Of a DNA stretch of 64,000 nucleotides, positions 25,683 to 34,903 are shown in pieces. The notes under the pieces were generated by a model, which worked only from the letters and a program-made list of their open reading frames with translations, did no database searches and had not been told where the DNA came from. The position numbers were made by a program, and so were the translations under genes. Origin of the DNA: Planctomycetia bacterium (GTDB taxonomy: Bacteria; Planctomycetota; Planctomycetia; Pirellulales; Thermoguttaceae); the NCBI GenBank assembly GCA_030527205.1, contig JAUNBG010000011.1, forward strand, positions 19,936 to 83,935, given 5' to 3'. The stretch's first letter is position 1. Every line of letters begins with the position of its first letter.

Positions 25683-28064
25683 TTAGTCTTCCCAGGATTG
25701 ATCGTCAAGCAAGACTTCTTGAAAAAGCAGTTTCATCGTTTCAACGTCAAATTCTTTCTCGGTTGTAAAACGAAGATAAACGGCATCATAATCCGCATTT
25801 GATCCGTCAACTTCCTGTTCGATTCCAATGTCAAGCAAGCGTCCAAGCGGAACTGTATTTTTGGGAACGTTTAATTGAATGCAGATGAATTCGCAATTTT
25901 TCGTATAAATTTGAACCCAGGGACGCTGCTTTTGATCTTTTTTAAGATAAAAAGGGACAATGACCTTGTTGGTCCAAACAGGCAAAGAATCAGGCGAAAC
26001 TTGAGCAACGACCTCAAAAATAGTTTCGAGCAATTTCATTGGCCATTTCGGTTTATCGGAACCGCCATAACAGTTGCGAGGCGTTAAATGCCATTCCTTT
26101 CCAAGGGATCGCCAAGGCGTTAAGTCAATCGAATTATCTTTTGCTTTATCCGTAAATTGCCCAAAACGTTCAATGGCCAAATCCAGGAAATTCCAAAACT
26201 CAGGTCGATCTATTTCTTCATAAGAATAAACCTTCAGCTCAACTTCCTGCCAAGGTCCGGTTGTCTCAACCTTGACGCGGGAAATCGTCCCATAAAGCGG
26301 AATTTCATCAATTTCGTTAAGCGGACACAAATTGAGTTGTTGTTGCAAAATATCTTTTTTGAATGTATTTTTAGCAGTTCGAAACTTCAGTTTGAGCAGC
26401 CATTCTTCTCCGGTAATCGCATGAAAAAACCAGCCAAGCGATTTTTTGTCAGCGCGAATTTCAACAATGGTTCGATTATTCCAGTCCGTCTCGGCAAAAT
26501 AATTTGATTCCTCGATTTTGTCAACAATATCATTCAGGATTTTGCCTTCCCAACGACAAGCAGTTCCAGTTCGACTGACGCGATTGACCGTATGCCAAAG
26601 TCGTCCGTCAGTTTCCCAAGGCATTTTAACGTCCGCAACATCCATTTCTGCAGCAACATCAAAATGATCTTCCTGCAAGCGTCGAAGTTCTTCCGAATAG
26701 GCTTTGGCATCAAATAAAGAGCGTTCTTGATAAATGCCGTTTTCGAAGACCGGAATCAAAACCTCTGCAGTATAACTTTTCAAGAGGGATTTTTGTTTCA
26801 TTAAAGGCAAAGCCAAACGTTTTTTTTCATAATCAACAAGTTGTTCCGGCGTTCCGGCAAAGACAAGATGTCCCCCTTCAAGTCCGGCTTCCGGCCCCAA
26901 TTCGACAATCCAATCAACCGATTTGATAATATCGAGATTATGTTCGATAATAATAACCGTATTTCCAAGGTCAACGAGCCGATGAATAACGTCAAGTAAT
27001 TTGCGCAAATCCTCAAAATGAAGCCCTGTCGTCGGTTCATCCAGAATATAAAGCGTTCGTCCAGTATCGGGACGGGCAAGTTCAGTTGCGAGTTTGACCC
27101 GTTGAGCTTCTCCGCCAGAAAGAGTTGGAGCGGGTTGCCCCAACGTTATATAATCGAGTCCGACATCGCAGAGAGTTCGTAAAATCCGAGCAATCGCGGG
27201 AATATTGGCAAAGAGTTTCAGCGCTTCTCCGCAAGACATTTCTAAAATATCAGCAATTGATCGACCGCGATATTTTATTTCAAGGGTTTGTTGATCATAA
27301 CGTTTTCCGTTGCAGGAATCACAGGTTATAAGAACATCGGCCAAAAAATGCATTTCGATTTTGATTTGTCCCGCTCCTTCGCATTTTTCGCAACGACCGC
27401 CAGGCGCATTAAAACTGAACCGTCGAGGGGAATAACCCCGCAATTTTGCTTCCGGAAGCTGAGCGAAAAGTTGACGAATTAAATCGAATACTCCTGTATA
27501 GGTTGCCGGATTGGAAGTCGGCGTTAAACCAATTGGTCTTTGATCAACTTCGATAACTTTATTGATTTGTTCAATGCCCCAAATATGATCGAATGATCCC
27601 GGAAGCGTTTGGCTCCGATGCAGCGTTCTAGCCAATGATTTATATAAAATGTCTTCAACCAGGGAACTTTTTCCGCTTCCGCTGACTCCTGTAACTGCTG
27701 TAAAGGCAGAAAGAGGAAACGGAACGTCGATCGATTTTAAATTATTATGGCGAGCGCCTTGAATAATCAGCCAGCCAGGTTCCCAAACGGGCAACAATTG
27801 CCCATAATAAAGTTCAGCGCCATTTGGAATATGACATTTTTTATATTCTTCATGGCGCCGACGCCGTTTTTTTTCCGTTTCCGACAGAAGAATAATCGAA
27901 GAATTTGTCTTTTTATCAGTTGACAATTTCGAGGATTTTTGCTGATCAGACTGTTTTTTCCTGGAAGACTCTTTGGGGAGGGATGAAGATCGAACTTTGT
28001 TTTGCGCTGTTACTGATTTCTTTGTTCGTTTTTCTTTTTTTGAGTCGTCGATCTTTTTTGCCAT
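25683..28064 (-). CDS. UvrA-type ABC protein, C-terminal half only, with long C-terminal extension
   Basis: This is a 793-aa protein matching only the second half of UvrA, the nucleotide-excision-repair damage sensor. Residues 1-80 are Lys/Ser-rich and probably disordered. From ~97 it follows Uvr[22 protein letters not shown], Walker [10 protein letters not shown] (~126-134), the zinc-finger pairs CEKC and [19 protein letters not shown] signature, Walker [16 protein letters not shown], and [15 protein letters not shown]. After the point where UvrA normally ends (~430) come another ~360 residues with no recognised domain. The ABC-I half and its zinc finger are missing and do not occur upstream. 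It may dimerise or pair with a separate half. The extension is unexplained. Confidence 0.85.
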   Translation of the reverse strand: MAKKIDDSKKEKRTKKSVTAQNKVRSSSLPKESSRKKQSDQQKSSKLSTDKKTNSSIILLSETEKKRRRRHEEYKKCHIPNGAELYYGQLLPVWEPGWLIIQGARHNNLKSIDVPFPLSAFTAVTGVSGSGKSSLVEDILYKSLARTLHRSQTLPGSFDHIWGIEQINKVIEVDQRPIGLTPTSNPATYTGVFDLIRQLFAQLPEAKLRGYSPRRFSFNAPGGRCEKCEGAGQIKIEMHFLADVLITCDSCNGKRYDQQTLEIKYRGRSIADILEMSCGEALKLFANIPAIARILRTLCDVGLDYITLGQPAPTLSGGEAQRVKLATELARPDTGRTLYILDEPTTGLHFEDLRKLLDVIHRLVDLGNTVIIIEHNLDIIKSVDWIVELGPEAGLEGGHLVFAGTPEQLVDYEKKRLALPLMKQKSLLKSYTAEVLIPVFENGIYQERSLFDAKAYSEELRRLQEDHFDVAAEMDVADVKMPWETDGRLWHTVNRVSRTGTACRWEGKILNDIVDKIEESNYFAETDWNNRTIVEIRADKKSLGWFFHAITGEEWLLKLKFRTAKNTFKKDILQQQLNLCPLNEIDEIPLYGTISRVKVETTGPWQEVELKVYSYEEIDRPEFWNFLDLAIERFGQFTDKAKDNSIDLTPWRSLGKEWHLTPRNCYGGSDKPKWPMKLLETIFEVVAQVSPDSLPVWTNKVIVPFYLKKDQKQRPWVQIYTKNCEFICIQLNVPKNTVPLGRLLDIGIEQEVDGSNADYDAVYLRFTTEKEFDVETMKLLFQEVLLDDQSWED

Positions 28065-28425
28065 AAAAATTTGCCTGAATCTCTTATATGGAATGCTAGA
28101 GTTAAATCAGAAATATTTTGTTTATTCAAGTCCGTTAAAAATTCCTGATCTTCGCGTTTATCAAGTCGACAAGGAAAGCCGGATCCAGTAAAAGCCGAAA
28201 AATTTTCCCCCAGACAGCCTGTGTTGCCGCGATATGATAATTGAAGAATTAAGAATCAAATAAAACAACCCCAAAATGAATTCTTGAAAATATAACTTAA
28301 CGATCAATTATAAGTCAATGATTGCAAAAAGAGCGTTTCCAGACGGAATTTCTCAATAAACCAATAATCAATCAAAAAAGCGAGCAATAATCCTGACAAA
28401 ACAGGAATTCAAAAAACAAGCTTGC
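28065..28425. other. Gene-free stretch upstream of UvrA-like gene
   Basis: AT-rich sequence between the arfB stop and the UvrA-like start. Read on the minus strand it does not continue the UvrA ABC-I half, so the short protein is not explained by a frameshift here. No repeat or RNA was recognised. Confidence 0.5.
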
Positions 28426-28857
28426 CTATTCATTTTCAATAAAACGACGTCGTTCTTTTTTTTCCGACTTTTTGGCCTTATCGGCCAAACGTCGACGAAT
28501 TGAACTTTGGGTCGGTTTTGTTGGGATTCTTGGTTTCGGTTTTTTCGACGCCGTCAATAACATTTTGGCAAGTTTATTGAGACAATCAGTCTTATTTTTG
28601 AGAGCGTCTCGAGTTAATTGGCTCATAATAATGACGTCTCCCTCTTGAGTTAAATAAGAGGGAAACAGAAGCGAAAAACGTTGAACGACCTCTTCCGAAA
28701 GCTGTTTCGATTGCAAAATATTCCAGCGTAAAACGGCTTTGCTCGCAACTTTATTAACGTTTTGACCGCCGGGACCGGAACTTCTTACAAATGAAAATTC
28801 AATTTCCTGGAACGATATTGAAATTTCAGGCGAAATGACTAATTCTTTTTCTTCCAT
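28426..28857 (-). CDS. arfB: Ribosome-rescue peptidyl-tRNA hydrolase ArfB
   Basis: This is a 143-aa codon-independent release factor that frees ribosomes stalled on non-stop mRNA by hydrolysing peptidyl-tRNA. The catalytic GGQ loop is visible in RSSGPGGQNVNKVASKA, and the C-terminal tail is strongly basic (KPKPRIPTKPTQSSIRRR, ADKAKKSEKKERRR), as needed to enter the empty mRNA channel. Length fits the family. Its ATG overlaps the stop of the 698-aa gene upstream by one nucleotide (TAATG), which implies translational coupling. Confidence 0.92.
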   Translation of the reverse strand: MEEKELVISPEISISFQEIEFSFVRSSGPGGQNVNKVASKAVLRWNILQSKQLSEEVVQRFSLLFPSYLTQEGDVIIMSQLTRDALKNKTDCLNKLAKMLLTASKKPKPRIPTKPTQSSIRRRLADKAKKSEKKERRRFIENE

Positions 28858-30953
28858 TATGTTTCTTCAAAATTAATTTTTAACTGTTGACAAATCGCCA
28901 GAGCAATTTGTTCCGGATTTGTTCCTTTTCGAAGTCGAACAAAATCTTTCTCGGCATTTTTAGCCCAAGCGGCAAATTCTTCTGAATGTTTATGGCTGCA
29001 CCAAGGAATATAAATCAGAAAAAGTCGAACTTCATCGTCATAAAGAAGCGGAGTAAAACGTTCGAGCGAATTTCCGTGATCCGTTTCCGACCAAAGAAGT
29101 TGAATATTGAGTTTGGATTCAATTCGTTGTTTCAAATGATCTTGAGGAGTTCCGCCAATAAAAAGCGCTTTGGCCCCTTGATAACGATCTCGTATTGCCT
29201 GAACAGCGGGCGAAAAAAGACCCGTTTCAACAGGCTCAAGCAGAAATTCTTCTTCCTGTTGCTGCTGATATAATTCGATTTGTTGAACGACATGAGCAAA
29301 AGCCGTTGTCGTCATAACTTCATCGGGAATTTGGTTAATCAGATTTTCAAGTCGTTTTCTAAATAACAAAGAGGAATTGGGGATTTTGAAATTTTCACAT
29401 AAACCGGTAACCGCTTCAATAATTTTGTTCCAATTATGAATTATTTCAGCTCGATTTCCTTCCGGAATGGTTAAATGTTTTTTGACATGAAAATCGAACT
29501 GACGTTCAAGATTTTTCATGGATTTGATCGTTTTTTTGGCTTGTTGAAAATCTTCTTTTAGAGTTTCGCATCGGGGTTGGATTTCTGTGATCAAAGAGAG
29601 ATTGAGCGTATCGGTCAATTTCATATTGCGAAAAAAAAGCTCATTTTTTCGACCATAATCCAGCAAAAGTTGAAACGCGTCTCTTTGAATGGCGTCAATT
29701 CCCAAACTGAGGCCGAATTCCTGCAAAGCAGATTTAACCAGACATTGAGCGTCAGCGGCAATTTGAGCGGCTTTATGAGAAAAGCGGTTATTGAAAATGT
29801 CATTATCGGGCGAAGTCAATGAATGCAGAAGTTCAAAAGAAATATTCAATCCCTGATAACAGTCAGCCATTATCTGATATTGGTCTGGAGTCAATTGATG
29901 ACGAATCGGCCAGAGAAAGACGCCAAAATCTTTTCCGAGCTGTTCCAATTCCTGATCTTTTGGATAAATGACTTCTTGATGATTGGCTCCGGAGTTAACC
30001 AATTGAATTCGATCAATTGACCAAAGACATTGTTGACGCATAATATCAGAGCGAATGGCAATATCTTTAAATGTTTGTTCCGTAGCGCCTGATATTTTTT
30101 CATCGTCAGAATTCGATGTTTCTTCAAAGACGCTGTTAAATGTCAGAATTTGTTTGGCTTTTTTTGCGGATACGGGTTTGAGATCCGAATGCGTTTCATG
30201 ATATAAAAGCGATTCCTTGTTTTCATGAATCCAGCGAATACTCGACGGAAGAACAGTTCTGAGTCGTTCTTTATTGGTTTGATATAATTGCAATAAGTCG
30301 GGATATTCCGTTTGAAGGATTGCAACGGCAGATAAAACCGGCATTTTTTTATTATGATTCAAAACAAGCTCTTCAAGAGCTTTTCCCCAAGGCGGAATAT
30401 TTTGCTCATTTTCCGATTGATAATCATTTTCAGCCGAAATGGAAACCTGAACGTCATTGGACGTTATTTTGGCTTTTTCGTAAAATGCCCCTTGTTGAAC
30501 TTGCGACTCGTCCTTAACAAAACAACTTTCAATATTAATAATATGTTCAAAATTTATTGAATGGGAAAGAGTTGGTTCGGCAAGTTTGTTTTTGATTAAA
30601 ATGGTTCTTGGAACTTTTCCTGTTAAATGCCGCAAAGATCGTTTGGGATTTTCAAAACCGAAACCAAAAATCATTTCATCTGGAAGTTGATTATTGTCCA
30701 TAAACATTATGGATTGCGATATGACCTCAATATTTTCGTGATCGCAAGGAATGATTTCAAAATCTGCTTCAAGAAAAAGTTCCGCAAACCGAAAACGCTC
30801 CGGAGAAAGAATCACAATTTGACGCGTTAAAAACGCATTTCGTTCTTTGAGTTCTTTATTTAACAGCGTTTTTAAATGATAAATTGTTTTTTTATTTATA
30901 AAACCGTCCAATAGTTGACCGGAAAGCAATAAGAGAGCTTGTTTTTCTTCCAT
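28857..30953 (-). CDS. Large protein of unknown function, possible NYN/LOTUS-like and DUF2325-like domains
   Basis: This is a 698-aa soluble protein coupled to arfB. Residues ~1-150 have alternating hydrophobic strands and acidic ends (QIVILSPERFRFAELF, EIIPCDHENIEV) suggestive of a PIN/NYN-like Rossmann fold, though catalytic Asp residues cannot be assigned. Residues ~190-255 resemble a small winged helix of the OST-HTH/LOTUS type. Residues ~330-580 are helical and coiled-coil-like. The end (~600-698: ALFIGGTPQDHLKQRIESKL ... LFLIYIPWCSHKHSEEFAAW) resembles the DUF2325 fold. These domain guesses are tentative. Coupling to a ribosome-rescue factor hints at an RNA- or translation-quality role (inference). 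Confidence 0.62.
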   Translation of the reverse strand: MEEKQALLLLSGQLLDGFINKKTIYHLKTLLNKELKERNAFLTRQIVILSPERFRFAELFLEADFEIIPCDHENIEVISQSIMFMDNNQLPDEMIFGFGFENPKRSLRHLTGKVPRTILIKNKLAEPTLSHSINFEHIINIESCFVKDESQVQQGAFYEKAKITSNDVQVSISAENDYQSENEQNIPPWGKALEELVLNHNKKMPVLSAVAILQTEYPDLLQLYQTNKERLRTVLPSSIRWIHENKESLLYHETHSDLKPVSAKKAKQILTFNSVFEETSNSDDEKISGATEQTFKDIAIRSDIMRQQCLWSIDRIQLVNSGANHQEVIYPKDQELEQLGKDFGVFLWPIRHQLTPDQYQIMADCYQGLNISFELLHSLTSPDNDIFNNRFSHKAAQIAADAQCLVKSALQEFGLSLGIDAIQRDAFQLLLDYGRKNELFFRNMKLTDTLNLSLITEIQPRCETLKEDFQQAKKTIKSMKNLERQFDFHVKKHLTIPEGNRAEIIHNWNKIIEAVTGLCENFKIPNSSLLFRKRLENLINQIPDEVMTTTAFAHVVQQIELYQQQQEEEFLLEPVETGLFSPAVQAIRDRYQGAKALFIGGTPQDHLKQRIESKLNIQLLWSETDHGNSLERFTPLLYDDEVRLFLIYIPWCSHKHSEEFAAWAKNAEKDFVRLRKGTNPEQIALAICQQLKINFEET

Positions 30954-31250
30954 TTTTTATCTTCTTTCAATAAATAATTAGAGAGGTTGTTAAATAAACT
31001 AAAATTCCAAAAACAATTATTCGGACAATAATTGTTTATTGGATTCAAATGATTGAATTGTTGCTGTTATTTCAAAGAAGTTGTTGTCGGATTCAATAAA
31101 ATAACAGGAAGTTCTAAAAACCTGTTTTTTGTAATAAACTCAATTCAGGAAGCGTCGCAAAAACCCGTTCTTGCGGACGAGACATTCGCGTTCCAAGCGG
31201 TTTTGGGAACTCTCTTATATTAAATCAGTTTTGGTTATTGTCAATCTCTT
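30954..31250. other. Intergenic region with MITE-like element
   Basis: This carries the upstream region of the 698-aa gene and a full-length MITE-like copy (31101-31220) just beyond the moxR stop. No gene is seen. Confidence 0.55.
31101..31220. repeat. MITE-like palindromic repeat, copy 4 (diverged)
   Basis: The left arm AGGAAGTTCTAAAAACC and the right arm GGTTTTGGGAACTCTCTTATA are inverted. The core TTGCGGACGAGACATTCGCG shows the shared central palindrome with substitutions, so this copy is older. Confidence 0.7.
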
Positions 31251-32213
31251 CTAACAACCAGCAGGAATTGGAACATTATTCAATAAACGTTCAATAAGAG
31301 TTTCAACGACTTCTCGTTGATTGTCAAGTCCAAGGCTTTTGGGGATAACTCGATGAGCGAGAATCGGAACAGCAAGACTTTTAACGTCATCGGGAATAAC
31401 AAAAGATCGTCCGTTCAATAAGGCAAAAGCTTGAAGAGCTCGACAAAAGGCGATTCCCCCTCGCGGACTAACTCCGGCAAACAGTTCGGAACTGTTGCGA
31501 GTTGCTTCAATCAAAGCAAGGACATAATGACGAATGGCGTCATCAATTTTTATTGTTTTGACCATATTTTGAATAAGTTGAACGTCTTCATTACATAAAA
31601 CAGAACTGATTTGGTCGATCGGTTGAGATAATTGATGCGACTTTAAAATATCCATTTCATCGTTTCGATTGGGATATCCGATCGAAATGCGCAAAAGAAA
31701 ACGATCCAATTGACTTTCTGGAAGCGGATAAGTTCCTTCATATTCCATAGGATTTTCTGTTGCAATAACCATAAAAGGTTTAGGAATCGGATAACTGTTT
31801 CCGTCGCAGGAAACCTGGCGTTCGCTCATTGCTTCGAGCATAGCGCTTTGGGTTCGCGGCGTTGTTCGATTGATTTCATCGGCCAAAAGAATATTTGTAA
31901 AAATAGGCCCCGGCGAAAAATTGAATTCCTGAGTTTTAGGGTTAAAAATGCTTCCGCCGGTTATGTCGGCAGGAATTAAGTCTGGAGTAAACTGAATTCG
32001 GCGAAAGGTTAAGTCGAGACTTTTGGCTATTGTTCGAGCAAGCATTGTTTTACCGACGCCGGGAACATCTTCCAATAATAAATGTTCGCCAGAAAATAAA
32101 GCGGTTAAACTCAAACGAATAACTTCTTTTTTTCCAAAAAAAGCTAACGAAATATTATCTTCCAATTTTGTTATTAAAGTTTGAATGTCTTTTATATTGA
32201 TTTGTGATTTCAT
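31251..32213 (-). CDS. moxR: MoxR-family AAA+ ATPase
   Basis: This is a 320-aa chaperone-like AAA+ ATPase, usually assembling or activating metalloenzymes together with DUF58/VWA partners. The Walker A is EDVPGVGKTMLARTIA, the Walker B ILLADEINRTTPRTQSAM, followed by EAMSERQVSCDG and sensor TENPMEYEGTYPLPESQLDRF, all typical of the family. The full length is present. No DUF58, VWA or transglutaminase gene is adjacent in this window, which is unusual; the only other gene of the commonly linked set is the SpoIIM-like protein at 57978. Confidence 0.93.
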   Translation of the reverse strand: MKSQINIKDIQTLITKLEDNISLAFFGKKEVIRLSLTALFSGEHLLLEDVPGVGKTMLARTIAKSLDLTFRRIQFTPDLIPADITGGSIFNPKTQEFNFSPGPIFTNILLADEINRTTPRTQSAMLEAMSERQVSCDGNSYPIPKPFMVIATENPMEYEGTYPLPESQLDRFLLRISIGYPNRNDEMDILKSHQLSQPIDQISSVLCNEDVQLIQNMVKTIKIDDAIRHYVLALIEATRNSSELFAGVSPRGGIAFCRALQAFALLNGRSFVIPDDVKSLAVPILAHRVIPKSLGLDNQREVVETLIERLLNNVPIPAGC

Positions 32214-32715
32214 TTTATTTTTCTTTTTATTAATGGGTTCGACAGAAAAGAGTTAAAAAGTCGCGCTTCGGGGGCAAGACCATAATGACAGCTTGCCGAC
32301 AATGCAAAAGAAAAGTCCAATTATTCTTTTTGTAATTATGTTTAAACATTCTGATTTCTTTGTAATCATTTTTTTCGCAAATGAATCAATAATGAGGCAA
32401 TGATTCCGAACAGAACGGGAATTTTTCGGGAAAACGGATCAGCGAAGCAGCTCAAGCAACTTTGCGGGTTGTTCTTCCAAGACTATTATTCGAGTTATCT
32501 GACAAAGTCGGATTTTCGCATTATTGAATCAAAGTCGATCATTTCCGGAAAAGATAAACGTTATTCGAATTTTTTAACTTGTTCGTCGGAATGGAACAAG
32601 TCAGAATAAATACAGAATAAATAATGAACAATCCTTTATTATTTTATCCGATTAATGATGAAATGCAAGAACTAAATTAATTTGTTCTTTTGACAGAAAT
32701 TATTGTTCAAATTGG

Positions 32716-32743
32716 TTGACAAAGGGCAGAAGATTTTGATAAT
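32716..32743 (+). promoter_or_regulatory. Strong sigma-70-type promoter
   Basis: A consensus -35 TTGACA (32716-32721), a 16-nt spacer and GATAAT (32738-32743). It points toward the structured leader and the FGGY kinase, whose start is about 400 nt downstream. Confidence 0.65.
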
Positions 32744-32748
32744 ATTTA

Positions 32749-32763
32749 AGGAGTTTTATGTAA
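32749..32763 (+). promoter_or_regulatory. Shine-Dalgarno with minimal ATG-TAA start-stop
   Basis: AAGGAG, four T residues, then ATG immediately followed by TAA. A good ribosome site with no coding sequence behind it can hold a ribosome on the leader. It lies just downstream of the promoter, so it would sit near the 5' end of the transcript. Confidence 0.4.
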
Positions 32764-32861
32764 TTTTTTCAAATGATCCGGGGACACATTTCAAGTCGGT
32801 TAAAATAGGCGACTTGTTTTGGAAACCTTGATATCATGAAACCTGTTTTAAAAATAGACTC

Positions 32862-32957
32862 AAACCAATGGAAAATTCGAAAACGCTGGGACGCAAGCCC
32901 TCAACGCCAGACGGATGACCTGGGGCGAAGACCGTTGCCTCGAACGGCTTTGGTTAA
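32862..32957 (+). ncRNA. Candidate structured RNA / riboswitch-like leader, class unknown
   Basis: This is a locally GC-rich island in AT-rich sequence. Visible stems are CCAG-9nt-CTGG, CCGTT-GCCTCG-AACGG, and a closing pairing of AACCA with TGGTT. The string TTCGAAAACGCTGGGACGCA recalls part of the cyclic-di-GMP-I (GEMM) consensus, but the first GEMM helix cannot be drawn and one conserved A is missing, so no class is assigned. It lies about 190 nt before the TTG start of the FGGY kinase on the same strand. Confidence 0.4.
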
Positions 32958-33147
32958 AGTTATATAGTTTTAATTGAAACAACTTCCTTTTTTTGAATAT
33001 GATATTCATAAAAGTCCGCTTTTGCTTCGGTTTTTATTGACTCATTCGCTGAATTTCCCATTTGCGAATGAATAAAGAGAATGATCATTGAATTGCGCGA
33101 CAACAAAATGTCAACCCTTTCTTAATTTTATTACAAGGAGATAATCT

Positions 33148-34638
33148 TTGAGTTCAGAAGTTTTTCAGCCCCCTTATCTGTTGGCAGTTGATTTGGGAAC
33201 AAGTAACGTTAAAGCTATTATTACCGATTATAACGGTCAGTTTATTAGCGAATTCTCAACGCCCGTTCAATTGTTTTGCGAAGAAAATAACAAAGTCGAA
33301 CAGGATATTGACGAAATATTTTCAGCAGCCTTAAAAAGTATGAAAAATGCGGTTGCAATGACAGACGGTTCGAAAATTGGCGCAATTGGATTTTCGAGTC
33401 AGGGGGGCGCAATGCAGATTTTGGATTCAAAGGGAAATCCGGAAGGGCAAGTCATCAGTTGGCTTGATCTTCGCGGCGCTCCTTTTGATGCTGAAATACT
33501 TCAACAATATGGAAAGAGTTGGTTTCGTAAACGAACAGGCCGAGCTCAGGGCGGACTTGCGATTGGTCAGATTCTTCGTCTTCAAAAAGAGAACCCCGCT
33601 TTCGGTTGTTCTGACGGACATCAAATCGGTTTTGTTGGCGATATTGTTGTCGGACGGTTATGCGGCTGCCCTGCTCAAGACGGAACTTCAGCAAGTTTGA
33701 CAAGTCTTTATAACCCCTTCACAAAAACTTATGACGAAGATATTTTATCAATTTTAAAGATGCCAGCTTCGTCTTTCCCGCATTTGCTGGACGCTCAAGC
33801 CATTGCGGGCGGTTTATTGAAGGAATGCGCCCGGGAAATCGGCGTTCCGTCTGGAATTCCGGTCTCGGTTGCCATTCATGATCAATATGCGGCGACCCTT
33901 GGAACAGCAACGGTTCATTCAGGCGATGTCCTTTTTGGCGCAGGAACCGCTTGGGTTTTGTTGGCCGTTTCCGATATTCCAGCCAGAACGGTTACCGATT
34001 CCGCTTTTTTCTGTTCGCATATCGTTCCCGATCTTTATGGACAGCTTCTTTCCTTAACCAATGGCGGTTCTTCGTTTGCCTGGGCAACAAAACTATTGGG
34101 GTTGAATACCAAATCGCAGGAAGAATTGGATTCCTTGATTCTCGAAATTCAACCAGGAAGCGAAGGACTTTCTTTTTGGCCGTTATTAGCCCCATATGAT
34201 GCTTATGGCCTCAAACCCGGAACGCGAGGACAGCTCAACTCTCTTCAATTTTATCATGATGCCCGGCATGTAATGCGAGCGGTCGTTGAAGGCCTGGCTT
34301 GCGAACTGGCTCGATATTTGCAGTTTCTTTTGAACAGCGGAATTGAAATCGATCGACTGATTATGTGCGGAAAAGCAGGCTCAAGCTTGATAACGCCTCA
34401 AATTTTAGCGGATATAACCGGTTTAAAAGTTGATTGTATGGATAAAACGGCCGGGAGTACTTTGGGCGCTGCTGTCCTAGCCAAATCTCTGATTGAACCG
34501 GAAACGTCGATTGCCAGCATATCCGAGCAATTTGTTCCCCCGTCTCGAGAGATTTCTCCCGGCGAAAATTATGAAAAATATCAGCAAATTCGTCAGAATT
34601 ATTTTATGACGCTTCCCTGGAAACCTTGGAGTCTTTGA
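33148..34638 (+). CDS. FGGY-family carbohydrate kinase (xylulokinase-like)
   Basis: This is a 496-aa ATP-dependent sugar or polyol kinase. The N-terminal actin-like phosphate motif is LLAVDLGTSNVKAII. The substrate-proximal segment is IGFSSQGGAMQILD, the catalytic-base region is AIHDQYAATLGTA, and the ATP-site glycines are in LIMCGKAGSSLITPQILADI and KTAGSTLGAAVLA. Length fits xylulokinase/ribulokinase relatives, but the substrate cannot be fixed. The start is a TTG, decided by AAGGAG with a 7-nt spacer; no ATG fits. It stands alone behind the long structured leader. Confidence 0.87.
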   Translation: MSSEVFQPPYLLAVDLGTSNVKAIITDYNGQFISEFSTPVQLFCEENNKVEQDIDEIFSAALKSMKNAVAMTDGSKIGAIGFSSQGGAMQILDSKGNPEGQVISWLDLRGAPFDAEILQQYGKSWFRKRTGRAQGGLAIGQILRLQKENPAFGCSDGHQIGFVGDIVVGRLCGCPAQDGTSASLTSLYNPFTKTYDEDILSILKMPASSFPHLLDAQAIAGGLLKECAREIGVPSGIPVSVAIHDQYAATLGTATVHSGDVLFGAGTAWVLLAVSDIPARTVTDSAFFCSHIVPDLYGQLLSLTNGGSSFAWATKLLGLNTKSQEELDSLILEIQPGSEGLSFWPLLAPYDAYGLKPGTRGQLNSLQFYHDARHVMRAVVEGLACELARYLQFLLNSGIEIDRLIMCGKAGSSLITPQILADITGLKVDCMDKTAGSTLGAAVLAKSLIEPETSIASISEQFVPPSREISPGENYEKYQQIRQNYFMTLPWKPWSL

Positions 34639-34903
34639 TTTTTTGAAATAATTATAAAAAGGGGCAAGAATCAAATTTCTTGAGTCTTTTGTTTGATCAA
34701 AATTTGATTTTGTTCGAAAATTGATCGTTATTTCATTGAACTTCAATTGTCGAAACTTGTATTTTCAGGAAAATACAAAATAACCCTGAGCTTTATATAC
34801 TGAAGCCGAAAGGGGGCAACGTCATCGGTTTCAGAGCCTTGTTAATTATTTGCGGGTTGACGACGAAGAAAGACAAAATTTTTTTAACAGACTTGAGTAT
34901 TAA
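34639..34903. other. Intergenic region with two inverted repeats
   Basis: AATCAAATTT and AAATTTGATT (34673-34713) pair around a ~20-nt loop and are followed by TTG, a weak terminator for the kinase. CTGAAGCCGA (34800-34809) and TCGGTTTCAG (34825-34834) form a 10-bp stem with a G-rich loop 70 nt before the shc start. Confidence 0.45.

Larger units (their letters stand above)
32214..33147. other. Long leader/intergenic region upstream of FGGY kinase
   Basis: The 930-bp divergent gap has no supported protein gene; a 69-codon frame at 32400-32609 lacks a ribosome site. It contains a strong promoter (32716-32743), an isolated Shine-Dalgarno followed by an ATG-TAA pair (32751-32763), a hairpin CAAGTC/GACTTG (32792-32817) and a GC-rich structured segment (32862-32957). 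Confidence 0.6.

Noticed and set aside
32862..32957. Cyclic-di-GMP-I (GEMM) riboswitch
   Set aside because: GGGACGCAAGCC resembles the GEMM core, but the first hairpin cannot be folded and the conserved GACGCAAAGC is one A short, so only an unassigned structured RNA is reported.
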